From Mycobacterium sherrisii (GTDB lineage Bacteria; Actinomycetota; Actinomycetes; Mycobacteriales; Mycobacteriaceae), in NCBI RefSeq assembly GCF_002102355.1, contig NZ_LQPT01000016.1, forward strand, positions 62,001 to 126,000: a stretch of DNA of 64,000 bases, read 5' to 3'. This document shows, piece by piece, positions 39,388 to 48,507 of this stretch (positions within the stretch are counted from its first letter, which is position 1; the number at the start of each line of letters is the position of its first letter). A program made the position numbers and the translations under genes. The notes beneath the pieces were generated by a model. The model was not told where the DNA came from, did not search any database, and saw nothing but the letters and a program-made list of their open reading frames with translations.

Positions 39388-40506
39388 ATGGGGTTGGGAA
39401 CTACGCGTGCGACGCGGATGACACTCGGGCGGGCATTCGATCCGCAAAGCAATGCGCTGAACGCTTGGCGGTTGCTGTTGGCCGCCGAGGTGATCCTGTG
39501 GCACTCCTTCCCGGTCACGGGCCACACCGTGACGGCCAAACCCGTTCTTCAGCTGCTTTTTTCAACCGGAGTCGACGGGTTCTTCGCGCTCTCGGGGTTT
39601 CTGATCACCTCCAGTTGGCTGCGCGATCCCCGGCTGCGTGACTACCTGTGTGCCCGGGCGCTGCGCATCCTGCCCGGACTGTGGGCGTGCTTGGTGGTAA
39701 CGGCGTTCGTGATCGCCCCGCTCGGTGTGGCGATCCAGGGCGGTCATGCTGGCAGGCTGTTATTTTCCAGCGCGCCAATCGAATACGTGGTGAAAAACAG
39801 CACACTGCTGTCGGCGCTGGCACTGGACATCGCCGGAACCCCCGCCGGCGTTCCGGAGCACGGGATGTGGAACGGCTCCGTGTGGACCCTGGTGTGGGAG
39901 GTGCTGTGCTACCTCGTGGTCGCCGGGCTCGGCCTGATCGGACTGGCGAACCGCCGCTGGCTTCCGGTCGGGGTGTTGGCGCTCGGAATCCTCGCGGCAA
40001 TTCTGTTGCCGCCGCTGAGCTACCCCGGGCCATGGACCAACACGCAACTCGCGGTCCGCTTCGCGATCATGTTTTCGGCCGGCGCGGTGATGTACCTGTG
40101 GCGAGACATCATTCCGGCCCGGTGGTCACTGGTGGCGGTGAGCGTACTCATCGTCGCGGCCGCCAGCCTGTTGCCCGACTACCGGGTGGTCGGCGCGCTG
40201 CCGCTGGCCTACGCGATCATCGTGTCGGGTTCGCTGCTGCGGCACGAAAGATTGCGGTTGCGCACCGACTTGTCTTACGGCGCCTACATTTACGCCTTCC
40301 CGGTTCAGCAATTGCTGGTCATCTGCGGTCTGTCCGCGCTACACCCGGTGTTGTTCTTCATAGTCGCCACCGCCGCGACCCTGCCGCTGGCCGCGCTGAG
40401 CTGGGTCCTGATCGAAAAGCCTGCGCGATCACTGAAATTCCGACTCAGGCGAAAGGTCGACCGCGAGCCCGTCGACGCCGAACTCGCCTACGCCAGCCGC
40501 ACCTGA
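39388..40506 (+). CDS. acyltransferase-3 family membrane protein, tandem copy 3
   Basis: A 372-residue paralogue with LGRAFDPQSNALNAWRLLLA, His in ILWHSFPVTG, VDGFFALSGFLITSSW, ARALRILPGLWAC and GAYIYAFPVQQLL. The ATG at 39388 is chosen because of the promoter; MTLGRAFDP at 39418 would align better with the starts of the other copies, and TTG 39379 overlaps the -10 box. The gap to copy 2 is 64 bases. Confidence 0.86.
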   Translation: MGLGTTRATRMTLGRAFDPQSNALNAWRLLLAAEVILWHSFPVTGHTVTAKPVLQLLFSTGVDGFFALSGFLITSSWLRDPRLRDYLCARALRILPGLWACLVVTAFVIAPLGVAIQGGHAGRLLFSSAPIEYVVKNSTLLSALALDIAGTPAGVPEHGMWNGSVWTLVWEVLCYLVVAGLGLIGLANRRWLPVGVLALGILAAILLPPLSYPGPWTNTQLAVRFAIMFSAGAVMYLWRDIIPARWSLVAVSVLIVAAASLLPDYRVVGALPLAYAIIVSGSLLRHERLRLRTDLSYGAYIYAFPVQQLLVICGLSALHPVLFFIVATAATLPLAALSWVLIEKPARSLKFRLRRKVDREPVDAELAYASRT

Positions 40507-40582
40507 CGCCGGCGGTGCGCGTCGTCGCCATATCAGACGCGCGTGCAAAAAGGCCGTGACTACGCTTTACTACTGGAACGGC

Positions 40583-41677
40583 ATGACGCCAGGAGTCCGG
40601 ACGACGATGAAGCTCGGGCAGGTTTTCGACCCGCGTCACAACGCGCTCAACGCGTTGCGACTCGCGATGGCCACCGAGGTGATCCTGTGGCACTCGTTCG
40701 CCCTCACGGGTGTGCTGCCGCCGTCGGGTCCGGTGCGGCAATTGCTGTTCGGGATCGGTGTCGACGGGTTCTTCGCGATCTCGGGATTCCTCATCACCGC
40801 AAGTTGGCTCAACAACCCGCGGGTGCGCGACTACGTCGTCTCGCGAGCTTTGCGCATCCTGCCGGGGCTATATGTCTGTCTGATGGTGACCGCGTTTGTC
40901 TTCGCCCCGATCGGGCTGACGATCCAGGGCGGATCGGGCGCGAGGCTGCTGCTGTCCGGCGCACCCCTCGAGTACGTGCTGGACAACAGTGCCGTGGCGC
41001 TACTCAAGTTCGATGTCGGTGGTACGCCGACCGGGATTCCTTATCCGGGGGTCTGGAACGGTTCGCTGTGGACGCTCATCTACGAGGTGCTGTGCTATGC
41101 CGCTGTTGTCGTGCTCGGTCTGTTGGGACTGGGCCGACGCCGGTGGACGTCGGTGGTGATGTTGGCACTGGCGCTGGGCCTTGCAGCATCCTTGCCGCCC
41201 ATGACTTTTCCCGGGACATGGAGCAACGCGCAGTGCATCGCACGCTTCGCCGTCATGTTCGCCGCCGGCGCCGTCGTGTATCAGTGGAAGGACGCGATTC
41301 CCGCTCGACGCTGGCTCGTCGCGCTGAGTGTTGTGATCGTCGCCGCGTCGAGCCTGCTGCCCGATTACCGTCTCATCGGCGCCCTGCCGTTGGCGTATGC
41401 CCTCATCGTTTCCGGCGCACTCATTCACAACGAATACCTGCGGTTGCCGACCGATCTGTCCTATGGCACCTACATTTACGCGTTTCCGATCCAGCAGTTG
41501 CTGATCATCGGCGGTCTCGGCCAGCTGAACCCGCTCGTGTTCGCCGTCGTCGCGACGCTGGCCACGCTGCCGCTGGCCGCGCTGAGCTGGTTTCTGGTCG
41601 AGCGGCCGGCGCAGGCGTTCAAATCTCGGCTCAAACGGCGCTGGGGCGGTCCCGAACTCGCGGCCAGCCCCGCATGA
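40583..41677 (+). CDS. acyltransferase-3 family membrane protein, tandem copy 4
   Basis: A 364-residue paralogue: KLGQVFDPRHNALNALRLAM, His in ILWHSFALTG, VDGFFAISGFLITASW, ARALRIxPGLYVC-type SRALRILPGLYVCL and GTYIYAFPIQQLL. Start choice is open: ATG 40583 (MTPGVRTTMKLG) or ATG 40607 (MKLGQVF, aligned with copies 1 and 2); the GTG at 40556 overlaps a TACGCT box at 40561-40566 and is less likely. It closes the array and faces the convergent oxidoreductase gene. Confidence 0.85.
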   Translation: MTPGVRTTMKLGQVFDPRHNALNALRLAMATEVILWHSFALTGVLPPSGPVRQLLFGIGVDGFFAISGFLITASWLNNPRVRDYVVSRALRILPGLYVCLMVTAFVFAPIGLTIQGGSGARLLLSGAPLEYVLDNSAVALLKFDVGGTPTGIPYPGVWNGSLWTLIYEVLCYAAVVVLGLLGLGRRRWTSVVMLALALGLAASLPPMTFPGTWSNAQCIARFAVMFAAGAVVYQWKDAIPARRWLVALSVVIVAASSLLPDYRLIGALPLAYALIVSGALIHNEYLRLPTDLSYGTYIYAFPIQQLLIIGGLGQLNPLVFAVVATLATLPLAALSWFLVERPAQAFKSRLKRRWGGPELAASPA

Positions 41678-41779
41678 CGCCGGCGGCAGCGTGATCGGCT
41701 TGGGCGCGTCCGTCCCCCGGTGGCTGGATGCCCGCCCGGCACGGTGAACACATGCAGCCGGCTTATCAGCTGCCGACGG

Positions 41780-43198
41780 TCAGGTTTTGCCGACAGCGTT
41801 TTCAACCAGCTGGTCAAGCTTCGCGGCGGTGGCCGTCAGCACCGACGTCGCCACGCCCAGAATCCGCTCCCTTACCCGGGGTTTTGCCGAGGCGGGCGGG
41901 AGCAACTGCCCCACCAGATGACCGAACAGGTCCAACCGGCATTCGGACAGCCACGCGGTCAGTTCCGGGTCGTCAAACCAGCGCAGTTGGTTGGCGTAGT
42001 CGGCCCGCGCCAGGCGCAACCAGTCCAGGTCGGTGTCGGGATGCGGCAGCGCCTCACCCAACCGGTTTTTGCGGTCGTCATCGGCATAAGCCGCCTCCAC
42101 GTGGGCGGTCAGCGCCGCACTGAATACCTGCTGGCAGCCGCGTACGCTTTGCAGCGTGATCCGACCGGATTCGAAAATGGGTGTGGCGGGCCGCTTTTCG
42201 GCACCGTCGGCGCTGCAGTCGAGGTAAAGGGTGCGGTCGTCAACCCGCCGTACGCCGCCTTCGAGGACCATCTGGTGGGCTTGCACCCGCAGCAGGTGGC
42301 CGCACCGCACGATGTCGTTGATGCGCCGGAGTTGGTCCAGTTCGGCGTGCGTGACGGTGGCGCAGCGGTACATGGTCGGCCGGATGTCCGGATCGAGCCG
42401 CAGCAGGGTGCCGGCGTCTTCGAGACGGATGAGCAAATCGTGCGGGGACGTGGCGTCCCTGATGGCCCGCAGCTGCGCGATGAACGCGGCCTTGATGCGC
42501 ACGGCGAACATGGGCCCGGGCTGCATGGTCGCTCGATCCAACAGCCAGGAGTCGCGCGGCATGATCCAGGTCAGCCGCTCCGGGTCGATGCCTTGCGCCA
42601 GCAGCCACAGGCAGGTGTCGATGCCGGTCTTGCCGGCACCGACGATGACGTAGCGCTCGTAGCCGAGGTTGCCGGGCAGGTCGTTGGGTGGAATGCAGGC
42701 GACTTCGGGCGCGACCGGATAGGGCGGCGGCCGCATCGCGGGCACGGTGACGCCCAGGTAGGTGGCATCGACGACGCGGTGTGCGACGCGGACGCGGTAC
42801 TGCTCGCCGCCCGCGGTGACGAATCGGCCGGCCCCCAGGTATTCGCTGTTCGGGAAGTACTCGACCCGCCCGGTCGGCAACAGCCGGCGGCGCATGACGT
42901 GGTCGTAGTAGCCGAGGACCTCTTCGGCGCTCGCCAGCTCGTAGAGCCCCTCGTTCCAGCCGGTGCGCTCGATGGTGTCGCGGCCGAGCCGCAGCGAATT
43001 GACGCCGTAGAACGCCGATGGCTGATGCAGCCGGACGAACGGATAAGCGGCGTTCCAGTGCCCGCCGGGAGCAGCGTTGCGATCCACCATCACGACGCGC
43101 GCCGAAGTCTCAGAAGTCTCTGTGAGCAGCGTGTCCACGAACGCCATGCCCATGGCACCCGCGCCGATGACGAGGTAATCCGCCTCGATATTCTGCAT
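41780..43198 (-). CDS. FAD/NAD(P)-dependent oxidoreductase of the flavin-monooxygenase-like type
   Basis: A 472-residue protein with two dinucleotide-binding sites: YLVIGAGAMGMAFVDTLL at residue 8 for FAD and YVIVGAGKTGIDTCLWLL near residue 185 for NAD(P)H. Between them are APGGHWNAAYPFVRLHQPSA, like the FAD-binding arm of flavin monooxygenases. The FxGxxxHxxxW signature of true FMOs is not evident, so the reaction is unknown. It diverges from mmsA over a 122-base region that carries a palindrome. The ATG at 43198 is the only good start. Confidence 0.72.
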   Translation of the reverse strand: MQNIEADYLVIGAGAMGMAFVDTLLTETSETSARVVMVDRNAAPGGHWNAAYPFVRLHQPSAFYGVNSLRLGRDTIERTGWNEGLYELASAEEVLGYYDHVMRRRLLPTGRVEYFPNSEYLGAGRFVTAGGEQYRVRVAHRVVDATYLGVTVPAMRPPPYPVAPEVACIPPNDLPGNLGYERYVIVGAGKTGIDTCLWLLAQGIDPERLTWIMPRDSWLLDRATMQPGPMFAVRIKAAFIAQLRAIRDATSPHDLLIRLEDAGTLLRLDPDIRPTMYRCATVTHAELDQLRRINDIVRCGHLLRVQAHQMVLEGGVRRVDDRTLYLDCSADGAEKRPATPIFESGRITLQSVRGCQQVFSAALTAHVEAAYADDDRKNRLGEALPHPDTDLDWLRLARADYANQLRWFDDPELTAWLSECRLDLFGHLVGQLLPPASAKPRVRERILGVATSVLTATAAKLDQLVENAVGKT

Positions 43199-43252
43199 AC
43201 GGGCTCAACGCTAGCCCGCGCCGCCGCGACAAGTCAGCTCACCTTGCAACCC

Positions 43253-43267
43253 AGTAAACCGGTTACT
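43253..43267. promoter_or_regulatory. palindromic operator candidate between the oxidoreductase and mmsA
   Basis: AGTAA-ACCGG-TTACT: five-base arms around a core that includes the perfect palindrome AACCGGTT (43257-43264). It lies 53 bases before mmsA and 55 bases before the divergent gene, a good place for a TetR- or MarR-type repressor. A TATCC direct repeat follows at about 43272-43283. Confidence 0.45.
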
Positions 43268-43320
43268 AGGATATCCAAGTATCCGCTCGCTTACGCGAAC
43301 TCACACCCCGAGGGCACCCC

Positions 43321-44841
43321 ATGACCACTCAGATCCCGCACTTCATCGATGGCAAGCGCGTCGCCGGCCAATCCGGGCGCACCGCCGACGTGTTCAACCC
43401 CAGCACCGGCGAGGTGCAGGCATTAGTCCCGATGGCCTCGTCGGCTGACGTCGATGCGGCGGTCGCCTCCGCGGTCGAAGCCCAAAAAGGTTGGGCCGCA
43501 ACCAATCCGCAGCGGCGCGCACGCGTGATGATGAGGTTCATCGACCTGGTCAACAAGAACGTCGACGAGCTGGCCGAGCTGTTGTCCCTCGAGCACGGCA
43601 AGACGGTTGCCGATTCGCGCGGCGACATCCAGCGCGGCATCGAGGTCATCGAGTTCGCCGTCGGGATCCCGCATCTACTCAAGGGTGAATACAGCGAGGG
43701 CGCCGGCCCCGGGATCGACGTCTACTCGCTGCGCCAGCCCCTGGGCGTGGTGGCGGGTATCACCCCGTTCAACTTCCCTGCCATGATCCCGCTGTGGAAG
43801 GCCGGCCCCGCGCTGGCCTGCGGAAACGCCTTTGTGCTCAAGCCCAGCGAGCGCGACCCGTCGGTCCCGGTGCGGCTGGCCGAGCTTTTTCTCGAGGCCG
43901 GCCTGCCGCCGGGTGTGTTCCAGGTCGTGCACGGCGACAAGGAAGCCGTCGACGCAATCCTGCACCACCCCGACATTCAGGCGGTCGGCTTCGTCGGCAG
44001 TTCCGACATCGCCCACTACATCTACGCGACCGCCGCGGCCAACGACAAGCGGTCGCAGTGTTTCGGCGGAGCCAAGAACCACATGATCGTGATGCCCGAC
44101 GCCGACCTGGATCAGGCTGTCGACGCGCTGATCGGCGCCGGCTACGGCAGTGCGGGCGAGCGCTGCATGGCGATCAGCGTTGCGGTGCCCGTCGGCGAGC
44201 AAACCGCGGATCGCTTGCGCGCCAGGCTCGTTGAACGGATCAACAACCTGCGCGTGGGCCACAGCCTGGACCCCAAGGCCGACTACGGCCCGCTGGTCAC
44301 CGAGGCCGCGGTGGCCCGGGTGCGCAATTACATCGACCAGGGTGTGGCCGCCGGTGCCGAGATCGTGATCGACGGGCGCGAGCGGCGCAGCGACGACCTG
44401 ACATTCGGTGACGCCAACCTCGAGGGTGGCTTCTTCATCGGGCCCACCCTGTTCGACCACGTCACCCCCGACATGTCCATCTACACCGACGAAATCTTCG
44501 GGCCCGTGTTGTGCATCGTGCGGGCGCACGACTACGAGGAGGCGCTGCGACTGCCGTCCGAACACGAATACGGCAACGGTGTCGCCATCTTCACCCGCGA
44601 CGGTGACGCCGCCCGCGACTTCGTGTCCCGGGTGCAGGTCGGCATGGTCGGCGTCAACGTGCCGATCCCGGTCCCGGTCGCCTACCACACCTTCGGCGGT
44701 TGGAAACGCTCCGGATTCGGCGACCTCAACCAGCACGGCCCCGCCTCGATCCAGTTCTACACCAAGGTCAAGACGGTGACCTCGCGGTGGCCGTCCGGCA
44801 TCAAGGACGGCGCCGAGTTCGTCATTCCGACAATGGATTAG
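43321..44841 (+). CDS. mmsA: methylmalonate-semialdehyde dehydrogenase (CoA-acylating)
   Basis: MmsA oxidises methylmalonate semialdehyde to propionyl-CoA at the end of valine degradation. The 506-residue aldehyde dehydrogenase has IDGKRVAGQSGRTADVFNP at the start, GVVAGITPFNFPAMIPLWK, VGFVGSSDIAHYIY, GGAKNHMIVMPDADL and the catalytic Cys in GSAGERCMAISVAV. The Glu general base of ordinary aldehyde dehydrogenases is replaced as in the CoA-acylating branch (GGAKNH). Rv0753c is the M. tuberculosis equivalent. It heads the mmsA-fadE9-mmsB operon. Confidence 0.95.
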   Translation: MTTQIPHFIDGKRVAGQSGRTADVFNPSTGEVQALVPMASSADVDAAVASAVEAQKGWAATNPQRRARVMMRFIDLVNKNVDELAELLSLEHGKTVADSRGDIQRGIEVIEFAVGIPHLLKGEYSEGAGPGIDVYSLRQPLGVVAGITPFNFPAMIPLWKAGPALACGNAFVLKPSERDPSVPVRLAELFLEAGLPPGVFQVVHGDKEAVDAILHHPDIQAVGFVGSSDIAHYIYATAAANDKRSQCFGGAKNHMIVMPDADLDQAVDALIGAGYGSAGERCMAISVAVPVGEQTADRLRARLVERINNLRVGHSLDPKADYGPLVTEAAVARVRNYIDQGVAAGAEIVIDGRERRSDDLTFGDANLEGGFFIGPTLFDHVTPDMSIYTDEIFGPVLCIVRAHDYEEALRLPSEHEYGNGVAIFTRDGDAARDFVSRVQVGMVGVNVPIPVPVAYHTFGGWKRSGFGDLNQHGPASIQFYTKVKTVTSRWPSGIKDGAEFVIPTMD

Positions 44842-44844
44842 GCC

Positions 44845-46005
44845 ATGTTCACCCTCAACGACGAGGAACGGGTCATCTCCGAAACGGCGGCCGCGTTCGC
44901 CACCAAGCGCCTTGCCCCGTACGCCCTGGAATGGGACACCGACGCGCATTTCCCGACCGACGTCTTACGCGAGGCCGCCGAGCTCGGCATGGCGGCGATT
45001 TACTGTCGCGAAGACGTCGGCGGGAGCGGCCTGCGCCGGCTCGACGGGGTTCGGATCTTCGAGCAGCTGGCGATCGCCGATCCCACCACCGCGGCGTTCC
45101 TGTCCATCCACAACATGTGTGCCTGGATGATCGACACCTTCGGTACCGCCGAGCAACGCAAGGAATGGATTCCGCGGCTGGCGCCGATGGATGTCATCGC
45201 CAGCTACTGCCTGACCGAACCCGGCGCCGGGTCCGACGCCGCCGCACTGAGCACCCGTGCGGTCAAGCAGGGCCCCGACTTCGTACTCGACGGTGTCAAG
45301 CAGTTCATCTCCGGCGCGGACGCCTCCGATATGTACGTGGTGATGGCCAGGACGGGAAGCGATGGCCCGCGCGGCATTTCGGCGTTCATCGTCGAAAAAG
45401 GCACTCCGGGGCTGAGTTTCGGCGCACCCGAGCAGAAGATGGGCTGGCACGCCCAACCGACCGCGCAGGTGATCCTGGACGGTGTGCGGGTGCCCGCCGA
45501 TGCGATGCTCGGCGGCGCCGACGGCGAGGGGGCCGGGTTCGGCATCGCGATGAACGGTCTCAACGGTGGCCGGCTCAACATCGCGGCGTGTTCGCTGGGC
45601 GGTGCCCAGGCCGCCTTCGACAAGGCCGGCGCCTATGTGCGCGACCGTCAGGCCTTCGGCTCGGCACTGCTCGACGAACCCACCATCCGCTTCGCCCTGG
45701 CCGACATGGCGACCGGCCTGGAAACTTCGCGAATGATGTTGTGGCGCGCGGCCAACGCACTGGATACCGACGATCCCGACAAGGTCGAGCTGTGCGCCAT
45801 GGCCAAGCGCTATGTCACCGACACCTGCTTCGACGTCGCGGACAGGGCCCTGCAATTGCACGGCGGCTATGGCTACCTGCGTGAGTACGGTCTGGAAAAG
45901 ATCGTTCGCGATCTTCGGGTGCACCGCATCCTGGAAGGGACCAACGAAATCATGCGGGTGGTCATCGGCCGGGCCGAGTCCGCCCGGTTTCGCGCCAATG
46001 GGTAG
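44845..46005 (+). CDS. fadE9: acyl-CoA dehydrogenase, probable isobutyryl-CoA dehydrogenase
   Basis: A 386-residue flavoprotein beginning 3 bases after mmsA. It has SYCLTEPGAGSDAAAL, the FAD-binding segments MGWHAQPTAQVILDGVRVP, RQAFGSALLDEPTIRF and LQLHGGYGYLREYGLEKIVR. The catalytic Glu is in RILEGTNEIMRVV. Position with mmsA and mmsB points to the isobutyryl-CoA step of valine catabolism; the name follows Rv0752c. Confidence 0.92.
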   Translation: MFTLNDEERVISETAAAFATKRLAPYALEWDTDAHFPTDVLREAAELGMAAIYCREDVGGSGLRRLDGVRIFEQLAIADPTTAAFLSIHNMCAWMIDTFGTAEQRKEWIPRLAPMDVIASYCLTEPGAGSDAAALSTRAVKQGPDFVLDGVKQFISGADASDMYVVMARTGSDGPRGISAFIVEKGTPGLSFGAPEQKMGWHAQPTAQVILDGVRVPADAMLGGADGEGAGFGIAMNGLNGGRLNIAACSLGGAQAAFDKAGAYVRDRQAFGSALLDEPTIRFALADMATGLETSRMMLWRAANALDTDDPDKVELCAMAKRYVTDTCFDVADRALQLHGGYGYLREYGLEKIVRDLRVHRILEGTNEIMRVVIGRAESARFRANG

Positions 46006-46015
46006 AAGGGCCGAG

Positions 46016-46903
46016 ATGACTGAGCATTTGACGGTGGCGTTCCTGGGCCTGGGCAACATGGGCGCGCCGATGGCGGCCAATCTCGTCGCCGCCAAGCATG
46101 CGGTGCGCGGCTTCGATCCGGTGCCCGCGGCGCTGGCCGCCGCCGTCGCCGACGGCGTCACCGGGTTCGACAGCGCCGGCGACGCGGTGGCCGACGCGGA
46201 CGTGGTCATCACCATGTTGCCCAACGGTGAGCTGGTCAAGCGCTGCTACGCCGAGGTGCTGCCGTCCGCCCGCCCGGGCGCGTTGTTCATCGACAGCTCG
46301 ACCATCTCGGTCAACGACGCCCGCGAGGTACACGCGCAGGCCGAGTCGCAGGGCGTGGTGCAGCTGGACGCCCCGGTCTCCGGCGGGGTGAAGGGCGCCG
46401 TCGCGGGAACGCTGGCGTTCATGGTGGGCGGCGACGACGACGTGGTGCAACGCGCCCGGCCCGTGCTGGAACCGATGGCGGGCAAGATCATTCATTGCGG
46501 CGGTGCCGGGGCCGGGCAGGCCGCCAAGGTCTGCAACAACATGGTGCTGGCGGTTCAACAGATCGCGATCGGCGAGGCGTTCGTGCTCGCCGACAAGCTC
46601 GGGCTCTCCGCGCAGTCACTGTTCGACGTGATCACGGGGGCCACCGGAAACTGCTGGGCCGTACACACGAATTGCCCGGTGCCGGGCCCGGTTCCGACCT
46701 CGCCGGCCAACCATAACTTCAAGCCGGGCTTCGCGGCCGCGCTGATGAACAAGGACCTCGGCCTGGCCATGGATGCGGTGTCCTCGACGGGTTCGGCGGC
46801 CCCGTTGGGCAAGCACGCCGCGGCGATCTACGCCGAGTTCGTCGCCTCCGATGCCGCCCACGCGGCCTTGGACTTCAGCGCGATCATCGAGGCGCTGCGC
46901 TAG
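46016..46903 (+). CDS. mmsB: 3-hydroxyisobutyrate dehydrogenase
   Basis: MmsB oxidises 3-hydroxyisobutyrate to methylmalonate semialdehyde. The 295-residue protein starts at ATG 46016, with AGAAGGG ten bases upstream; the frame open from 45812 overlaps fadE9 and is not used. Motifs: VAFLGLGNMGAPMAANLVA (NAD site), DAPVSGGVKGAVAGTLAFMV (substrate loop) and the catalytic Lys in GAGQAAKVCNNMVLA. It completes the valine operon and corresponds to Rv0751c. Confidence 0.95.
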   Translation: MTEHLTVAFLGLGNMGAPMAANLVAAKHAVRGFDPVPAALAAAVADGVTGFDSAGDAVADADVVITMLPNGELVKRCYAEVLPSARPGALFIDSSTISVNDAREVHAQAESQGVVQLDAPVSGGVKGAVAGTLAFMVGGDDDVVQRARPVLEPMAGKIIHCGGAGAGQAAKVCNNMVLAVQQIAIGEAFVLADKLGLSAQSLFDVITGATGNCWAVHTNCPVPGPVPTSPANHNFKPGFAAALMNKDLGLAMDAVSSTGSAAPLGKHAAAIYAEFVASDAAHAALDFSAIIEALR

Positions 46904-46916
46904 TGAGAGCCGAGAC

Positions 46917-47417
46917 TTAAAAGTCGCCGGCGTTGCGGCGCAACGTTTCGATCGACTCGACCAGGGCCTGCGACTCGGCGAGGTCCATGCCGATGTCGGC
47001 GAACACCTGCTCGTTGAGCGTGACCGTGGCGTCCTCGACGGTGGACCGGCCAAGTTCGGTAATCTGCACCAGCGTCGTGCGGCCGTCGGTGGGGTGTGGG
47101 ACGCGCTGCACCAGCCCGTCGGCCTCGAGACGGCGGATCGCGTGGGTCACGCTGGTCACGTGAACCTGCAGCCGGTCGGAGGCCTTGGTGATCGGCAGCG
47201 CCCCGGTCCGGCTGAACGCCAGTAGCCGCAACAGCTCGTAACGCGAAAAGCTCAAGTCGTAGGGGCGTAGCGCCGCCTCGACCCGGGCCAGCAGGATCTG
47301 GTGCGCACGCATCACCGAGGTCACCGCGACCATGCCCTGCGAGACGTCCCCCCAGCCCGCACGCTCCCAGTTGGTCCGCGCGGCGGCTATCGGGTCACGC
47401 TTCTTCTCGACCGCCAC
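46917..47417 (-). CDS. MarR-family transcriptional regulator (Rv0737-like)
   Basis: A 166-residue winged-helix regulator starting with GTG. Recognition elements are FSRYELLRLLAFSRTGALPI, TKASDRLQVHVTSVTHAIRR (recognition helix) and the wing HPTDGRTTLVQITELG. The end SIETLRRNAGDF and the start DPIAAARTNWERAGW match Rv0737. In M. tuberculosis it directly follows rslA; here four genes lie between. It is 61 bases downstream of the aminotransferase, so it could be the local regulator of that block or of the valine operon with which it converges. Confidence 0.9.
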   Translation of the reverse strand: MAVEKKRDPIAAARTNWERAGWGDVSQGMVAVTSVMRAHQILLARVEAALRPYDLSFSRYELLRLLAFSRTGALPITKASDRLQVHVTSVTHAIRRLEADGLVQRVPHPTDGRTTLVQITELGRSTVEDATVTLNEQVFADIGMDLAESQALVESIETLRRNAGDF

Positions 47418-47478
47418 ACGCCTTTTCTTACCGCACTTGCGGCCGCGGCGGGGGCGACCGGCGCGATTGTGCCGGTGA

Positions 47479-48507
47479 CTATTTGCTCACCGCGGCCAGC
47501 ACCGCCAGCGTGGATTCGCGGCTGCCGACGGTGATGCGAGCACCGCCGTCCGGGTAGCAGCGCACCCGCAGACCGGTGCCGGCGAAGGTCTCGCTCCAGC
47601 GCTGCCCCGTCGCCGGCAGGTACATGAAGTTCGCGTGCGCGTCGGTGGTGTAGATGCCCAGCCCGGACAGCCGCATCCGCAGGTAGCGCCGCTCGGCGGT
47701 GATGAGCCGGATCCGTTGCTGCAGTTCGTCTTCGGCCTCGTACGAGGCGATCACGGCGGGCAGGCTGGTCAACGCGATGCCGAACGGCAGCTGCTGGGAC
47801 CACAGCGTCTCGGCCAGCTGTGGTGCCGCCACGCCGTAGCCGATCCGCAGCCCGGCCAACCCGTATGCCTTGGAGAACGTCCGGACCACCACCACGTTCG
47901 GGAAGCGCGGTATCAGCGCCGCGATATCGATCCAGTGGTCGGGCGCGGCGAACTCGATATACGCCTCGTCAAGCAGCACGACGGTGTCTCGCGGTACCCG
48001 GCGCAAAAAGCGCAGCAAGTGCGCCACCGGCTCCAGCGTCCCGGTGGGGTTGTGCGGTCGGCACACCACCACCACCCGCGCCGTGGCGGCCGCGGCCGCC
48101 AGCCGGTCGAAGTCGTTGTGGCCGCCCTTGTCGAGCGGCACGCTGACCGCCTTCAGCCGCGCCATCCGCGCGATGATCGGGTAGCCGTCGAAGGTCGGTG
48201 TCGACATGACCATCGTGTCACCGGCAACGGTAAGCGCCTGCAGGGCTTGCAGCACCACTCCCGTCGCGCCCGCGCCGAGCACCACCTGGTCCGCGGGCAC
48301 CCCGATGCGGCCCGCGATCACGCCGCGTAACCGGTCGGGCAGGAACTCCGGGTAGCGGTTGGCGGCATCGATCGATCGAACCAGCACCGACCGTACCGCG
48401 GGCAGTGGGGGGAACGGATTCTCGTTCAGCGACAGCGCAAGTGGATCGGTCGCGTGGGGAAACACGCAAGCATCCTCGGCGGCAACCGGACTCAGGATGG
48501 GCCGCAT
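47479..48507 (-). CDS. PLP-dependent class I/II aminotransferase, HisC-like
   Basis: A 342-residue fold-type I enzyme of the histidinol-phosphate/aromatic aminotransferase group. LSLNENPFPPLPAVRSVL opens the chain, GAGATGVVLQAL binds the cofactor phosphate, CRPHNPTGTLEP holds the Asn, LLDEAYIEFA the Asp and Tyr, and RTFSKAYGLAGLRIGYGVA the Schiff-base Lys. The ATG at 48505-48507 overlaps the stop of the KAS III-like gene (TGATG), so it is translationally coupled; a GTG at 48525 is an alternative. The window lacks other histidine genes, so it more likely serves the neighbouring cassette, aminating a keto product. Confidence 0.86.
   Translation of the reverse strand: MRPILSPVAAEDACVFPHATDPLALSLNENPFPPLPAVRSVLVRSIDAANRYPEFLPDRLRGVIAGRIGVPADQVVLGAGATGVVLQALQALTVAGDTMVMSTPTFDGYPIIARMARLKAVSVPLDKGGHNDFDRLAAAAATARVVVVCRPHNPTGTLEPVAHLLRFLRRVPRDTVVLLDEAYIEFAAPDHWIDIAALIPRFPNVVVVRTFSKAYGLAGLRIGYGVAAPQLAETLWSQQLPFGIALTSLPAVIASYEAEDELQQRIRLITAERRYLRMRLSGLGIYTTDAHANFMYLPATGQRWSETFAGTGLRVRCYPDGGARITVGSRESTLAVLAAVSK

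Noticed and set aside
45812-46015. Extension of mmsB into fadE9
   Set aside because: MmsB begins at the dinucleotide-binding strand (VAFLGLGNMG); the extra residues are a shadow of fadE9.
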